A stretch of DNA of 64,000 nt from Anastatus disparis (taxonomy: Eukaryota > Arthropoda > Insecta > Hymenoptera > Eupelmidae), in contig JAFFSR010000244.1 in NCBI GenBank assembly GCA_017163975.1, positions 11,099,501 through 11,163,500 on the forward strand. The letters run 5' to 3'. A model generated the notes under the pieces. It did no database searches. It had not been told where the DNA came from and saw nothing but the letters and a program-made list of their open reading frames with translations. Both the position numbers and the translations under genes were made by a program. Below are positions 22,801-36,783 of this stretch, one piece after another. Every line of letters starts with the position of its first letter. Position 1 is the stretch's first letter.

Positions 22801-25800
22801 ATACAATATTTACTCTGTAACAATATTAACATATAAATTATTGCCATTTTTACTAAAACCCTTTTTTAGTGTAATTTAATAATGTAATAAAAAACAAAAG
22901 TTTAAAAATATTACAAAATTTAAAAATCTTTCGAAAAAAAGAACAAGTTAAACAATATTTTTAAAAAATTAAAAAGTTTTGTACAGCTTATTTTCCAGAA
23001 ATATATTACAAAAGTATTTTTTAAAAAATTTTACCGAAACAATTTATATAATATTAGGCATTCATTTTAAAACGTCAAATATAAAAAACTTTTAAAATTC
23101 TCGTATAAAGGAATAAAATTAAAACCCCATAAAAATTCGTTTTATCTGTCTTGTACGCACAAGTTCTTTGAATAATTTTTCTAGATGCACACACTGCACA
23201 AAGTCGCCTCTTAACAGTAAAACACACTTGTATAAGTATATATTTTTCCCTGGAGTACACTCCACTACTGTATACTATCTTATTACCGAACGTTTTGCTG
23301 AGTCTTTTCTCTCGTTCTCGCTCTTACCCTCGAACGTTCTCTAAGTCTCTCTTTTTCTCTGGTTTCCTCCTCTCACTAGGGAGTGTGAGAGCAAAAAAAA
23401 AGGTCAATGTTTTTTCTTTCCTTTGAACTGTAGTATCTTGTATTTTGATAAAGGAAAAACTATTAGGCAGAGGAGGTAAAAGTGCAAATGTATCATCTAC
23501 TATTTAGTTTACTAATGGATTTAATTTTAAATTTATTTTCAATGATACTCGAGACTCTGATTAATCAACGTTATTTTCATCGAGCTGTAAATTTTAACGT
23601 CAGATATAGCTGTTATCATATTAAATAAATTTTATATTTATAAAAATGGATTCATCTCTAAATTATTTTATTAAAACATAAATAGCATAAATTTTTTATA
23701 AAAATATTGCTTTAAAATATTCAATAATATTATAAAAATATTTGAATAGTATTAAAATAAATATTTAATAAAATATATTTAACAAAATATGATGATTAGA
23801 TAACCGAAAGTATTTTTTATACTCTCATGATTGTGAAGAAAAATAATCATAAATATCTGTTATGAATTTTGTAAAGTATATAAAATTAAATATTTTAATA
23901 AATTGTTATGAATGACGTCTCAAGGAAGCTTAACATAATATGCATTTAAATTTAATCTTAAATGTAAAAATATTCCGCACGTATAATATGCGCGTATAAA
24001 AATTGAAAATGGAAAATTGAATTCTAAAATAAAAAAAAAAGAAGGAGCATTGATTCTTACATTTCTCAAGAGAGATTGAGAAAATTGTTTCTATGGAATA
24101 ATCGTATAGCATGAAATATGTATACCTTTACAATGTGGTAAAGAAAAGAAGGCAATCACATTATCAATTTATGTAATATTTCACTTATTTTACCAGTTTA
24201 ATATCAGCGCGGTTACCTTCATCCTTGTTTATGTAAAGCATTAAATTTAATAAACAAAAGCATCTAAATATATTATGCCGTGGTAATTTTAACACAATTT
24301 TCCAATCGCATTATATTTATTTATTAATTATAATTATTAACGGTCAGATTTATCCTTTTCTATGCATAGCCCATAAACGCATAAAATAAAGCAGCTGATG
24401 TTTTATTTAACGTGACATCAGCTCACGGGTATAGCAGTAAGTTTATGTGCCACGAACAGAAATCGTAACGATTCTAACGGCTCAGTTGAGACGCTGGATT
24501 CTAAATTTATAATTATAATTATTATTTATTAATTACAATAATTAATAATAATAATTAATTAATAGTGATTATTGAATTAATAATAATAATATTTGTAATA
24601 TAATGTTGAATTCTATAATAATTAATAAATTTATTTATTGATAGTCGATATAAATTTAAACAATTTAAATTTACAAAATGAAGTAAAATTTGAAAACGTG
24701 TATGCAAGGTAGATACATTATGGATGATTATGATTATACGAAGAATTTTAACGTAAATTAAAAAACATAAAAATGAGAACAAGAAGGCACCTGATCTAAT
24801 ATTTACATGGATATTTTTTAAAAATATTAAATTATTAATTGGTCATAAACATTTTCCATGTCAATGTTAATATTGATTTCGTATAAAAGAATATTGACAA
24901 AAGTGTCAATGTATATTATTAGATAAAAATTTAAAAGCTATAAATAAATTAAGAATTAAAGTGTCATAAAGTGCTTATCAATTTGTTTATGATACCTTAT
25001 GTCGTAAATGTTATTATTAAAATAGATAAAATTATGAGATAAATATTTATAAATGAAAAATATTTATAATTCCTTAAATATCAATAAAATTTAACATTTA
25101 ATTCCAGTATTTACATATTATAACATTTTTAATTTTTGATAAATTTTTATTATCTTAGCTACGAATATAATCTTAATGCAAAATTTCTATTCACGGACGC
25201 ACATAAAATTAAATATTTTCTTTTTGAATCTTCATGAATTTTACGCATTTTTGATAAATTTCAAATAAACATGACCTAAATCTTTAGAGCCAACATTGAC
25301 CTGGAAACATTTTTAGAAATCACATAGAAAAATTTTATTAAACAAAAAGTAACTACATTATAAGTGAACATTACTTAAAACTTCTTTTTTTTAGGAAATC
25401 AAATTAACAAAAATGACATAAAAATGGTATTATAAAAAGTTGCTTATGATAAAAAAAAATATTATAATTTCTGGAAGAACGTAATACGAAATCAATTAGA
25501 TTTATAGCTTAAACTTTTAACATAATTTCAAAATAAACGATGAAAATTGAAAAAAAAAATTAGATGGATGTCATTTAAAAGTTTTCAGACTTGAATATAA
25601 AAAAAATGCTGGCTTGAATTTAAATGCTTTAAGATTCGTAATTTGTTTTGAATGAAAAATTTGAAATTCCATGTAATTTATTTAAAAATATTTTATGATA
25701 AAAAGAATTCAATGAATTATGCAATGTTAAACTATTATTTTTCATATATTTCTATTTAAAATTAAGGGGCAAAATCAGTCAAAACTTATAGAAATCTTTT

Positions 25801-25902
25801 TTCCTTAAAAAATAAGTAATTACTCATAGAATATAATACAATAGATTATGTAAAAAAATGTTGTTTTGCTTGATAATTTGAATATTGAAAAAAATATGTA
25901 TA

Positions 25903-26106
25903 ATTTTTTTTTATTCTTCTTTAACGTCGCTATATTTATGCTATATTGTAATGCTAATCAGCGACGGAATCCGTAAGTGTGTTTGTGAAGAAAGCACATG
26001 TAACGCACAGTGGTGCTTCTGTCAATCGGCTGCCGAGAGCGGGATTCGAACTTAGAACCTCGAGATTACGAATCCAACGCTCTACCGACTGAGCCACTCA
26101 CCGGCT
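25903..26106 (-). mobile_element. tRNA-derived SINE (family 1), copy 4
   Basis: Well-preserved minus-strand copy: T-rich end, TTTAACGTCGCTATATTT, CACAGTGGTGCTTCTGTC, and head complement GGGATTCGAACTTAG with CTCTACCGACTGAGCCACT. Confidence 0.85.
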
Positions 26107-27869
26107 CATTTTGCAAAGTCTTATTACTACACGTTTTAATTGATCAAAACAATTTTAAAAAACACAATATAGTAGATTCTACAGGTTAAATTATTATGTA
26201 GATATACGAAGCCTAAGATTTTTAAGGTATAATTAAAACTTCTTACAATATTTAGTGTATGATTAACAATTTTATAACAAAAACAACGCGTATTTTGTAA
26301 AAAATATTTCTTTTATTTATCTGGAAACAACTTGAGCAAACATTAACTAATTTGCATAAAATTTTTCTCAAAAATCAATATTTTATAAAATTTCTACATT
26401 TCTTTGATTGTTGAAACATAAATTTAAAAAGTTGTTGAGCTTTTTTTCAAGATTTAAAATTGCCAAAGTTATATTGACGACAACTAATGGAAAATAGAAA
26501 AAGAAATTTCTTTTCATACTTTATGACCCGTAACATGAACCTCGTTTTATAGATTATTAATATTACTTTTTGTTTAACCAAGTTTTTTTTTTAATCCGTG
26601 AAATTTTGGACGCCTTAGAGAAGTCTTATTTCTTAAATTAGTTTTATTTATTTTTAGTGAATTCGACAAAGTCAATAGGTCAAGAAATTTCATCAAACAA
26701 ATAATTGCAGCTTATCGACGTATTTAATTTTTTTATTGTCTTCGATTGCAATAAAAATCCATATCATATGAATTTTTCCTCGATGTAATGTAGATACTTT
26801 GTACTTGAACAATTTTTCAACTGAATCTTACAAAATATCATCGAGTTATCAACGTGCATTTTACATAAAATTGATTTGATGAATTTCTTTTGAGAACCTT
26901 ATCAACCGTAAGTTCCTAAATTCGTGACGTGTACGAAAAGGATTCGAGCATCGTTAAAACAACAAACAAGCTGCAGATTGCAACGAAAAATGGTTTTATT
27001 TACACCGCGAGGTCCAAAAAACATAATTTCGATTAGACGTCTTTCATTCTCCGAGTGAAAAAAAAAATGATTAAAAGAAAGAACGAGGAATGAGAAAAGG
27101 AGGATATAGCATAGTGGTATGCTATTCCGATAAATCAATGGTTCGAATATATACATATTCTGGTTGAATTCACGTGGCGCCATCCCCCTCCCTCCCGGCA
27201 GTTAAAGCCTTCCGCGCTAGTCGTTCGCCCGATGATCCGCAAAAGAAACGTGACCCGAATAACTCTTATATCTTTATCATGATACGCGTATATACGTATA
27301 CAATGCTTACCATAAGTATGATTCAAAAATATATGAGAAAGGGGGGGATTCCCCAGATTCTTTTTCGCTTTCTCTACCTCTTATTCTTTTAGTTACTTTT
27401 TTTTTCTTTCTGTTATTTGCATTTTCTTTATTTTATTTTTTTTTTTATTTATTTTAATCGAAATTTCTAATTCCAATACAATAAAAAACGATTAATTAAG
27501 AATAAAAAGCTTGGTAGAGAAGCAAATTCAGACGATGAGTCAAAGACTTTCATTCTTTGAAATGAAAGTCAACTGATTATGATTTTAACGAGTGTAATTG
27601 ATTGATGGAATCGATTCCTAATGTCGTATTTTTAAATCATTCGAAGGCCAATATCGCTTTCAAACGTAGCGCAATACTAAAAATAAGGAGAACTAGAAAT
27701 CCAATCGACTAGCGTGTAATAATAAGATAACTTGAAATGCTATTAATATAACTTGGAAAATGTATTTGTTATTATTTCATAGTAAGAGGTTTTAGACGTG
27801 GATTTTTTAAAGAAAAAATTAAAAGGTTTTCTTAAAGTTTTAAGTCTTGACTTATGCTTAATGTTATTT

Positions 27870-28028
27870 CCCTTGAAGAAAATTGAGCATATTTTGATCA
27901 GGATTTTTGGTCAACGTAAGTAAAAATGACACTTATCTAAAGGTTTTGTTCAAATAATTTCTAGATAAGTCATTTTATCTTACGTTGAACAGAGATTCTG
28001 CCAAAATATGCTCAATTTTCTACTAGGG
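27870..28028. mobile_element. Hairpin MITE with AGAAAATTGAGCATATTTTG arms
   Basis: A roughly 160-bp palindromic element: the left arm from 27877 (AGAAAATTGAGCATATTTTG, then a segment with CAACGTAAG and GACACTTATCTA) is the near-perfect inverse of 27963-28021. Outer ends read CCCTTGAAGAAAATTG and, inverted, CCCTAGTAGAAAATTG. These resemble the CCCTGGTAGAAA termini of the MITEs at 32136 and 37276. It has no coding capacity. Confidence 0.7.
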
Positions 28029-30489
28029 TTATTAAAAAAAATCTACATTAATACGAAATACGTGTTATTGTTATCATTAAAAATGATTAAATTGTAATAT
28101 ACATTTTTAGAGCCAACTTGATAAAACCCATATTTCAGTTGTTTATTAATTTTTAAGTAATCTATTATTATTAATTTTGTGGATGTAAAGTTTATAAACA
28201 TATATAATCAAAAGCATGTGTACACAAAGTTGATGCTCTTGTTAGTTTCGTTTTGAGTAAATGCTCTTGCTTCATCTCGTGTAATATAATCTCAGAAGTT
28301 TATTATTATATTTTAAATTAAAATAGAAAATTAATAATAATAATAATCATATAATTTACTTTACTATATAGTCATCAATGTTATTAGCAAAGCATAAAAT
28401 TAAGTTGGAGCAATCAATTATCGAAGTCGATAAATTAAATTTTACAATTTTAATTTTCTAACACCTTTCCTCTCATTCGAATTCTTTTTCTCATTTTATA
28501 GAATTTCTCATGGTCTCTACGTTACTGATTAGATTCTTCTTTTGCTCTCTAACTCTATCATTCTCTTCCTTTGTAATATCAATAAATCTTTCACTCTCTC
28601 TCTCTCTATCTGACGCGGGAACTATTGAAAACGCAAACTATCCACAATTGTTTTTCGACGTAGCACGTATATATACGTACGGTATGCGAAGAGCAGATGA
28701 GTACGAACTAGCAATGCATGAAAATCAAAGTCAGATAAGCGTAGATTGTACGTTATAATGTGGTGCGAAGGAGGGAGGTAAAGAGGGTTCGAGCTAATAA
28801 ATATGGCTCGATTCGAGCGAAACGTGTTTTATCTACCGGTATCCCCAATAGACGCGCAAATACTTCTTTTTTTCCACCCTCCCTCACATCTTTACTAATA
28901 TTGAAGGCTAAGTGGCTTCTCAAAATGAACCTTCATAGGTCAAAAAAAAAAATGAAAATTTTCTTTTTACGTTGAATTACATATCTCACACCGTAACACG
29001 TTGTTCGCTGAGTTTTATTTTCTTTCTTTTTACTATGATGCAAAATTTTTCAAACTTTAATAATAAAATTACGAAGTTTAGGTATTGTATATCAGCTTTA
29101 AAAAGCTATAAGTTGTTATATCTTCGGTAAATTTATAAATAATAAAATCATTAAATTACAGTTCTTTAATTTTTGCAATACACTATTAAATAAAAATATA
29201 TTTTGTCTAAATTCATTTTATTCGTAATGCATATGATTAAAATTAATAATTTAATGAATTTTCATAATGAAGAAAGTTAAATTAAAATTGATAATCTTCC
29301 CATTTTTCCATTTATAAACGCAAGAATCATTAATTTTCATTTAATATTCAATACTGCTAACATAGATAAAAATCATATTTTGTAGTCCAAAAATGCTATT
29401 CAGAACTACGTTCTTAAATGTCTACCTTAAACCGCAAGTTTTGAATTTTTTTTTTATTATATCAGATTTTGATTTTATTCAATTTAAAAGGTTTAGATAT
29501 CCGGTTTGGTATAAATTGATTTATTTTTGAATAAAAAAGTGAGGTCGGATCGGCTCTATTTCAGTCAGTCGAAGGTCGTGGCGTGTTTTCTATTCTTCTA
29601 TAGAGAAAATTTTTTTAACATTGGAATAAATAGTTAAAAAATAAATAAAAATTCATTGGAATTGTAAAAAAAGCCTCGTAATTTATCGGTTAACATGTGA
29701 AGCGATCAACAAAACTTTTTTTTTGTATTTCTGATACTTTCATTGAAAGCTATTGAAAATTAATTTGATTTATCAATGACTATACAAATTGAGTAAATAT
29801 TTTTTCAATCATATAAAACTAATACATTTTTTTAAAAGTTCAACAATGTAGCCTAATTAACATTTCAAAAGAAATTATAATAGACATAGGGAAAATTAAA
29901 ATAAAAATACTATTATCGAGTCCTTATATCGGTCAACTGTTTAAAGTTTGAAATTCTCCTGATCTCAATTTTCTTCTTAACTTGCAAAGAAACACGCATC
30001 TTTCATTCTTTCGCCTTGTTGTTTTCTACTTACTTGAGAAAATGGTTTCAAACAAAGTCTCTTTTGGTACGATAGTAGTAGTTTTTTCTTATAAGCTAGT
30101 TGAAAGTTCAAAGCCATTTTCAATAGCTTTAGTTGATTCTTATATCGACTTGTTTTCAAGCAGCTTTTTTTTTTGTTTTTTTTTTGTGTATACATATATA
30201 TCACATATATGTGTATATATGTGCGAAAGGCGAGTTTGCTTCGCCTTCGAGCAAAAGTTCACTTTTGTTTTTCCAGAATCGTATTTTGATAGAAATATGA
30301 TTGAATTTGAGCACCGATATTTTATATATATCTTATATATTTGTAGAAGGATAAATGATGAAAAAGTAATTTTTACGAAAAATTTCTTTGTGTTTGATAT
30401 TTTTATTTCAGAGACACAAACCCTTGTTAACTTTATAGAAAAGTATGAGAAAAACCGTGAGACAATTTATTTTTATTCCTAGCTTAACA

Positions 30490-30780
30490 GAAATGACCAC
30501 CTTATCAACTCGAAAAGCGGTCCGAAAGAAAGATATTTCTAACTTCTAAAATTTTGCGGGAGAAATAACCATTTCTTCAGCTAATTTTAAAACTTATAAA
30601 ATTGAATAGATTTGAATTTTTTTATTAAATATTAATATTAGACCATTGTTGAGATAGGAATAAAGCACAATATGCAACTCGGGAGTAAAGTTTAATTTCT
30701 CCTTCGGGACTTTGCTCGGGTAGCAAACTTTCTTTGGGAGAAATATGGGACTTTACTCCCTAGTTGCATAATGTACTATT
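30490..30780. mobile_element. Foldback repeat, copy 1 (GGGAGTAAAGT arms)
   Basis: An arm at 30668-30702 (ATATGCAACTCGGGAGTAAA) is the imperfect inverse of 30736-30778 (ACTTTACTCCCTAGTTGCAT). The 5' part (TTATCAACTCGAAAAGCGGT; CTAACTTCTAAAATTTTG) is shared with 43680-43750, so the repeat unit is longer than the hairpin. A further one-arm fragment is at 17482-17526. Family unknown. Confidence 0.6.
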
Positions 30781-32135
30781 AATGTATCAAATTTTTTGTT
30801 TGTCTTCAAAAACCAAAATTACTTGGTCAGTTTCATAATTGTAATAAAAATATATACAATTATTATTTCGTAAATCTTATTGAAATTTAACATTTTTATC
30901 ATTATATATTTTTTTTAATATAAAAGTTTGAATATGCATCATTTGAATTTAATTTTACAAACTTAATTTTAAATCCAAATATATGGTGAAATATTAATTT
31001 CTTTCTATTTTTGTAAGATTAAATCATTCGATATAGTTACTTACGTATGCGTCCAAGCCTTTCGTACATTTAAATGTTAGCCAGCTGCTGCCACAGGGAA
31101 ATCGACTTTAAAATTCACTGCATTTGCTTGTTGAAAATCGTAAAATCTTTCTTCTTTTTTTTTTTAATTTTCTTCAAGGCTAAGGTAATGCGAAAATGCA
31201 CCATTTTTCTTTCTCATGCCAAAAACCTAATTGGAAAAGTCCTTTCTTTATGCTCCATAAAAAACATCTTTAAGGTTAGCACCTGAAAACTAAAACGAAT
31301 TCGAGATGTACATTTATCTTTGTTCTTTTTCCTTTAAAAAAAAAATAAACTTAGATTAAAAATCACGCCAACAATTTTTAACTACACTTTCATCAAACAT
31401 AAATTAATTAAATGTAATTTTAGTATTACTTGAATCAAATAAAATTTAATAAAAATTTTATGGCTAAACGTTACAACTTTAAAGTTTTCTGTTGGCAATA
31501 AAAACTATTACGAGTTAAAAGTATCGTCAAAACAACAGCTGATTTGAAAGTATATTTTTTTTTGTTTTTTATAATAATAATATTATAAAAAATATTAGGA
31601 ATTACTAAATATCGTTTTAATAGCATGCAATTAAACATCTTCGTGTATTCACTAATTTTATGCTGTCATCACGGAATATAATAGAAGATCAGAAAGTACT
31701 AATTTCCATTCTGCTTTATTTGAAACTTAATATAGCTTTCAGTTCGTATTTTTATTTATTCTACATTGAAGAAAATAGTGTTTTGGATGTGTTCTTGCAT
31801 TATAGGTCTTAAATTAAAGAGAAATAATTTTGTGGGTAAAATAAGTTTGCTTGATTCAAAAATTTTATAATTTTATTTAAATTTTATAAAACTTTCCCCA
31901 GTAGAAAATCTTTCAGTTTTTAAAAGAAATCTGCTAGAATATTATTTTTTATTATGAAAGAAATATAATGAATTACTCAGTGGCCAGAATATATAGTGAA
32001 TTTTCGATTTGGTGGCCAGATTCTGCAATATATTCTGTTCCAAAACCTGATGTACTAACGAAGGTTAGTGGACAGTATATAAGAAGATTATGGTAAACCA
32101 TTTATAATCTTAAAAACAATTTAATTTTAGAGGTA

Positions 32136-33032
32136 CCCTGGTAGAAATTTGAACATTAAAAATGGTGTAAACAGCAATTTATGACCATTTTCAATACTAA
32201 TATTTTGTCATGTCAATATTGGCGAATAAATGGCAATTTTTTGCTGAATCTGCAGAGCTCAAATTTTTTGGTATATTGGTTAGCATCTTATAGGCAAAAA
32301 ATGCTAATATAAAAATGTTGTTCAAAATTTTTGTATTTAGCCAAAAAAATACGCATTTTAAGTAAACGGAGAGAAAAAATCAGTAACAGCTATCTAAAAA
32401 TTAGGTAAACTGTGGACAACTTTTTTTGACTAGTTATATAACTTTTTAGTAATGAGTCCTTAATTTTTCAGATCATAGGTAAAATCATAACCTCACTTTT
32501 GCCACGTGGCGAGAAAATGTAGATTAGTATTTATTCACATTCCTTCGTCAATGTTTATTTTTATTGGAATTTATAAAAATAAAAATAATATTAAATTTTA
32601 TTAAAATAAAAATATGAAACGCAGTACGAAACGAGTATAAAAATATCGTTTTTTAAATAATAAATGGAAAATTTTATTAATCGTTTAAAAATAACCTCTA
32701 ACAATCCGATCACAACTCAAAATATACGCGCGAATATATTAACAAAAGTGATTCTATTAATGATTAATGATAACTTTCAAGAAAAAACCTTAAATGATTC
32801 TTAATAGTAATCAATTAGAACACAATTTGATAGACTCTATTGTTAACTATCTATATTCAAATAATAGTGGATCAGACTCAACATTTTATTAGCATTTTTT
32901 AGCACTATGAAGGTTGAAAAAAACGTTTCATATTAGTTCAAATAATGGCCATAAAACATTCCCATTTTCTGCTCTTCACTTTAAAGAAATGGCCATAAAA
33001 TGGTAGAAAAAGCGTTTCATTTTCTACCAGGG
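32136..33032. mobile_element. TA-flanked MITE with CCCTGGTAGAAA termini, long copy
   Basis: This 897-bp element starts CCCTGGTAGAAA and ends TTTCTACCAGGG, flanked by TA at 32134-32135 and 33033-33034. The first 120 bp (with TATTTTGTCATGTCAATATT) and last 110 bp (with ATGGCCATAAAATGG) match the shorter copy at 37276-37752; the middle differs. There is no transposase. TA target sites suggest a Tc1/mariner-type source. Confidence 0.8.
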
Positions 33033-33935
33033 TATTAATAATATTTTGAAAAATACAATGCATTTATCTCATTAATGATCAATGTGAGACAAAAATTTTG
33101 AAATTTCACAATGATGGTCGATGTATACATGCCGGATTTTTATATTTACGTGTTGTCTCACTATGCGCAACTCAAAGCACCTGCAATTTAAATTTTTATA
33201 TCATAAAAAAAAGGAATAAATTTTTTTTAAATTATTTCTTACGAATATAAATGGTTCTTTCATTGAAAACGTCAATCCACACAACGATTATTAATTTTCA
33301 TACTTTCATTTTTTAAAGTCTCCACAAAAGTGGATTTTAAAATTATTTAAAAAATTTTTAGTCATTAAAAATTTTTTTGTATAATTGAATCCCCGTTAAT
33401 TTTGACAACGTGCGTTTTTTCAAATGAAATATGATCTAAGATAATTAAAGTGAAATTCAATAGATTCACAATAAATTTTTCAATAGCATGGAAATAATTG
33501 AGTTTCAACAAATCCTTAACTGCATTTTAATTAAATTTTTCAAAATTAGTATCATTTTAAAATTGAAGACTACATGTTTACATACTATAAATTATTTAAT
33601 GAAAGACTTATTTATACAGCTATTATTCATGTAAAAGAAATAAACTTTGACAAATTAGAAAAAATTATTCTCTTTTTATGAGCACGCAAATATAGAAACA
33701 GTTACAAAGTTTGACATTAATTTAAAATTAATGTTTTCAATAACATCTGCATGCAAATAAGAAAAAAAAGCTTACAAAAATAAGAAACAATCAATAAAGT
33801 ATCATTAATCATTTTTATCAGTCTCTGTTATTTTTTAACTTAAATCGTTAAATATTACTTGAATAAATGATCTCTCTCTTTATTTTGTCAAAGCAAAAAT
33901 AAAAAAAAATGTTTTTTCTTAATATTTGTTCACAG

Positions 33936-34357
33936 TTATTCATGATCGATAACTGCGCGGATGATTGGCGCATAGCAATGACGTGGCAGCGCATTTCACA
34001 AATTTCAGTTGAACTGTTGATTTGCCTTGTACATCCAATACCAGGTGAATATTATTTCCTATGGACGACAAAATTAGCGAACAAAGGTGGCGACATTGGT
34101 AGCAAATGGGTACCGTACGACGTTGCATTATCGTTACCGATGTTCCTTAGACTCTACCTCATATGCCGTGTTATGTTGCTACATTCAAAACTATTTACCG
34201 ATGCGTCGTCAAGGAGCATTGGTGCACTTAATCGCATTAACTTCAATACGCGTTTTGTATTGAAGACATTAATGACTATATGCCCCGGTACTGTATTACT
34301 CGTTTTCATGGTATCCCTTTGGATCATTGCATCTTGGACGCTCAGGCAATGCGAAAG
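33936..34357 (+). CDS. SK: SK channel exon encoding S3, S4, S4-S5 linker and S5
   Basis: This 422-nt exon starts phase 0 after TTCACAG and ends at AG before GTATGT, splitting an arginine codon completed by the next exon. It begins [17 protein letters not shown], then S3 (about 50-70 of the assembled product) with [17 protein letters not shown], an S3-S4 loop, S4 ([20 protein letters not shown]), the linker [17 protein letters not shown], and S5 from [15 protein letters not shown] through [12 protein letters not shown]. These blocks are nearly invariant in SK channels; the S4-S5 linker is where the calmodulin N-lobe docks in solved SK structures. Few S4 arginines fit the family's voltage independence. 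An in-frame open reading frame from 33909 to 34385 includes intron at both ends, and its ATG is not the start. Confidence 0.97.
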
Positions 34358-34396
34358 GTATGTATTCTATTCTACTTTATTTTAATATTAAGAGAA

Positions 34397-34596
34397 TTTT
34401 TTTTTTTTTTTATTTTATTTAACATCGCTGAGTTTATGCTACTATTTCGATGCTAATAAGCAACGAAGGTCGTTTCAGTTTGTTTATGAACAAAGCACAT
34501 ATAACGTACAGTGGTGCTTATATCAATCAGCCACCGTGATCGGAAGTCGAACTCGGGCCCTCGAGTTACGAGCCCATCGCTCTATCGAGTGAGATA
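34397..34596 (-). mobile_element. tRNA-derived SINE (family 1), copy 5, degenerate
   Basis: Minus-strand copy with a long T run, TTTAACATCGCTGAG, GTACAGTGGTGCTTA and a decayed tRNA head (GAAGTCGAACTCGG). The T run begins about 40 bp downstream of the exon B donor. Confidence 0.75.
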
Positions 34597-34786
34597 ATAG
34601 GGTATATGATTTATCCACAGTTGCCGACATTACGACTTCCCAAATTTTCCGAAATATCTCTGTATTATGCTTTTTATTAGTTAAAATGAAAGGCTGGGCT
34701 ATAAAGATATTTATAGAAGTTTTGGATTAAAGATAAAAAATTTTAAAAATTGTAATTTCAGTATTTTATATTCCCTTAATAGAATT

Positions 34787-34885
34787 AGTTAAACAGACTA
34801 ATACGCAAGATAGATTACTTGTGATTTTGAAAATCTGAATTGTTTATTTGAACTTTTAAATTGATAAAAACTTTACTAAATTATT
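34787..34885 (+). repeat. Dispersed repeat (AGACTAATACGCAAGATAGA), copy 1
   Basis: About 95 bp matching 59568-59670 in the same orientation, including AAACAGACTAATACGCAAGA, GATTTTGAAAAT and ACTTTTAAATTGA. No known family. Confidence 0.55.
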
Positions 34886-36783
34886 GAAAAATAAAATTAT
34901 TTCTCATTTCAGAAAAGAAATAAAAAACTTTATTTCATTTATTAAATTTAATTTTTAATAGGATGATGATTGTAAAGTATTTTCGATCGTGTTACAACCA
35001 GAATTATGGAAATTAAAATAAGAAAGTATTGTTGCTAAATATTTTTTGAGTAATAAAATAAATAAAATATTATAAATACAATTTTGACCAACTATGGAGT
35101 TTCTATTTTAGCAACAGAATTTTTGGCTTCAAGTTTTAACCCATCATTCTTTTTACACAGGAAGAATTTTTTATTAAATTTATAATGAAATTCTATATAA
35201 AAATTAGTTGCCATAAAAATTATAGGACGAACTTTAAATTTTTTCAATCTGTTCAATAATATTTAAATTAAGAAAATTGAAATGAAGAATATTTATAATT
35301 CATACTGCAAATTTTTTTCTACAATTTTTGCTTTATTTGTAATTTTTTATATGATTTCTTATCCGCAGGTAATATAATATTGACTTTAACTTTCTTTTAA
35401 TTTGATTCCTTTTATAACGAACAATATTCTTTTATTTTTTTTAAAGGAAATTTTTAAAAATTCTATTTTCTCAATTTAAATGAATTTAAAGTTATGAAAA
35501 ATGTGCATTAAAAAACGAAAGTCGATAAATTGGATTTAAAATATAAAAGCCGTTAATATAGGATTGTTAAATATAAAATTGTAAAGTATTACAAAAGAAC
35601 ATAAAAATTTTTCAATAACGATTTTTTATATATCTATATAAAATGGTAGTTCATCCGCTTAAAACTGTATATCGTATTAATATTGGTGGAGCGCGTGTTG
35701 AAACATAACATATCTTGTTTATTTTTTTCAACAGTTAATAATCGGGTTGTTAACTTGAAAATCGTACAATATTTTTCATAATGATTTTTTAAAAATATTA
35801 ATAATTTGTAACAATTTATATCATCATATTTTTACGTTGTTTGTATTCCGATATATTTATAATATCAGTAATTACATTGTTGTATCAAAAATAACAGTAA
35901 TACGTTCAAATAACACAAACACTATTAATTAAATACCTCCGCATAATAATTTTATTAAATTAATCAATTTTGAATAGCAACACTTTGTAAGCCATATTAT
36001 ATACATATATATATATATAAATTTCATGAATATAACAAGATCCCAACTTGAATATTGCATTTAGTATAAGATTTGAATTCGAGGATACATGCAATAAGAT
36101 TTGAACTTATAGTGTGTGTGCGCCGGAATGTTATTGCACGATGCAAAAGCTGTTTTCATAGTCGTATAGAATTTGCAAATGCAATAATATTTACTCTATG
36201 CATTACAACATTGTATACGCGATTTGTTTGCATGTAAAATAATAATAAAATGAAAGGCTAAATAAATAGTATGTTTACGCTTTCGTATAATAGTTTGTAT
36301 CCAATTATCTTTAGTTAAATAAAAAAATATTTTTTTGTTACTATTCCAGTTTCTATGTATATTTTTTGTTATAAAAAAAGCATAGTATTTTTGTATGCAG
36401 AAAAATTTTTCCTAAGTATTAACCCGATTTTTGTTTTACTTTCAAATTGTGAAAAAGTAACTTAAAATTTTTTGAAATAAATATATGGATGAGATTAAAG
36501 TAGGCTGTTTGCAATCTCAAATCGGGGGCCTAAGTTATTATAAAAGTAATAAAAATTGAGAAAACTAAAAAAAAATTTTTTTTATTATAAAAATTGCTTA
36601 ATAAATGAACGCTGATCATTCTAAAATGGTTATCAGAACATTTCCTGAAGAAATACAAATTCAGGTCTAAAAGGTTTAAAACAATAAAATATTTATTAAA
36701 AAGGAATCCGTTGAAATGTTAGAGAAATTTTTCTGATTATAGCACTGATAAGGAATCCTATCAACCTTTAAGAGCATGACGAA

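Larger units (their letters stand above)
19873..33935 (+). other. SK intron between S2 and S3-S5 exons
   Basis: The intron is 14.06 kb, GTGAGT to TTCACAG. It holds a SINE (25903-26106), a hairpin element (27870-28028), a foldback repeat (30490-30780) and an 897-bp TA-flanked MITE (32136-33032). GC-richer or pyrimidine-rich stretches of unknown nature lie at 22030-22260, 23280-23400, 27170-27330 and 28500-28980. The open frames here (for example 22011-22241 and 29982-30482) lack homology or family motifs. Confidence 0.8.

Noticed and set aside
27100..27175. tRNA-like sequence with GGTTCGAATAT
   Set aside because: It has a B-box-like core, but no paired acceptor stem or good anticodon arm was seen.
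29982..30482. 166-codon plus-strand open frame
   Set aside because: AT-rich and Phe/Tyr-rich with a T-run in the middle, no recognised domain, and inside an SK intron. Chance is the best explanation.
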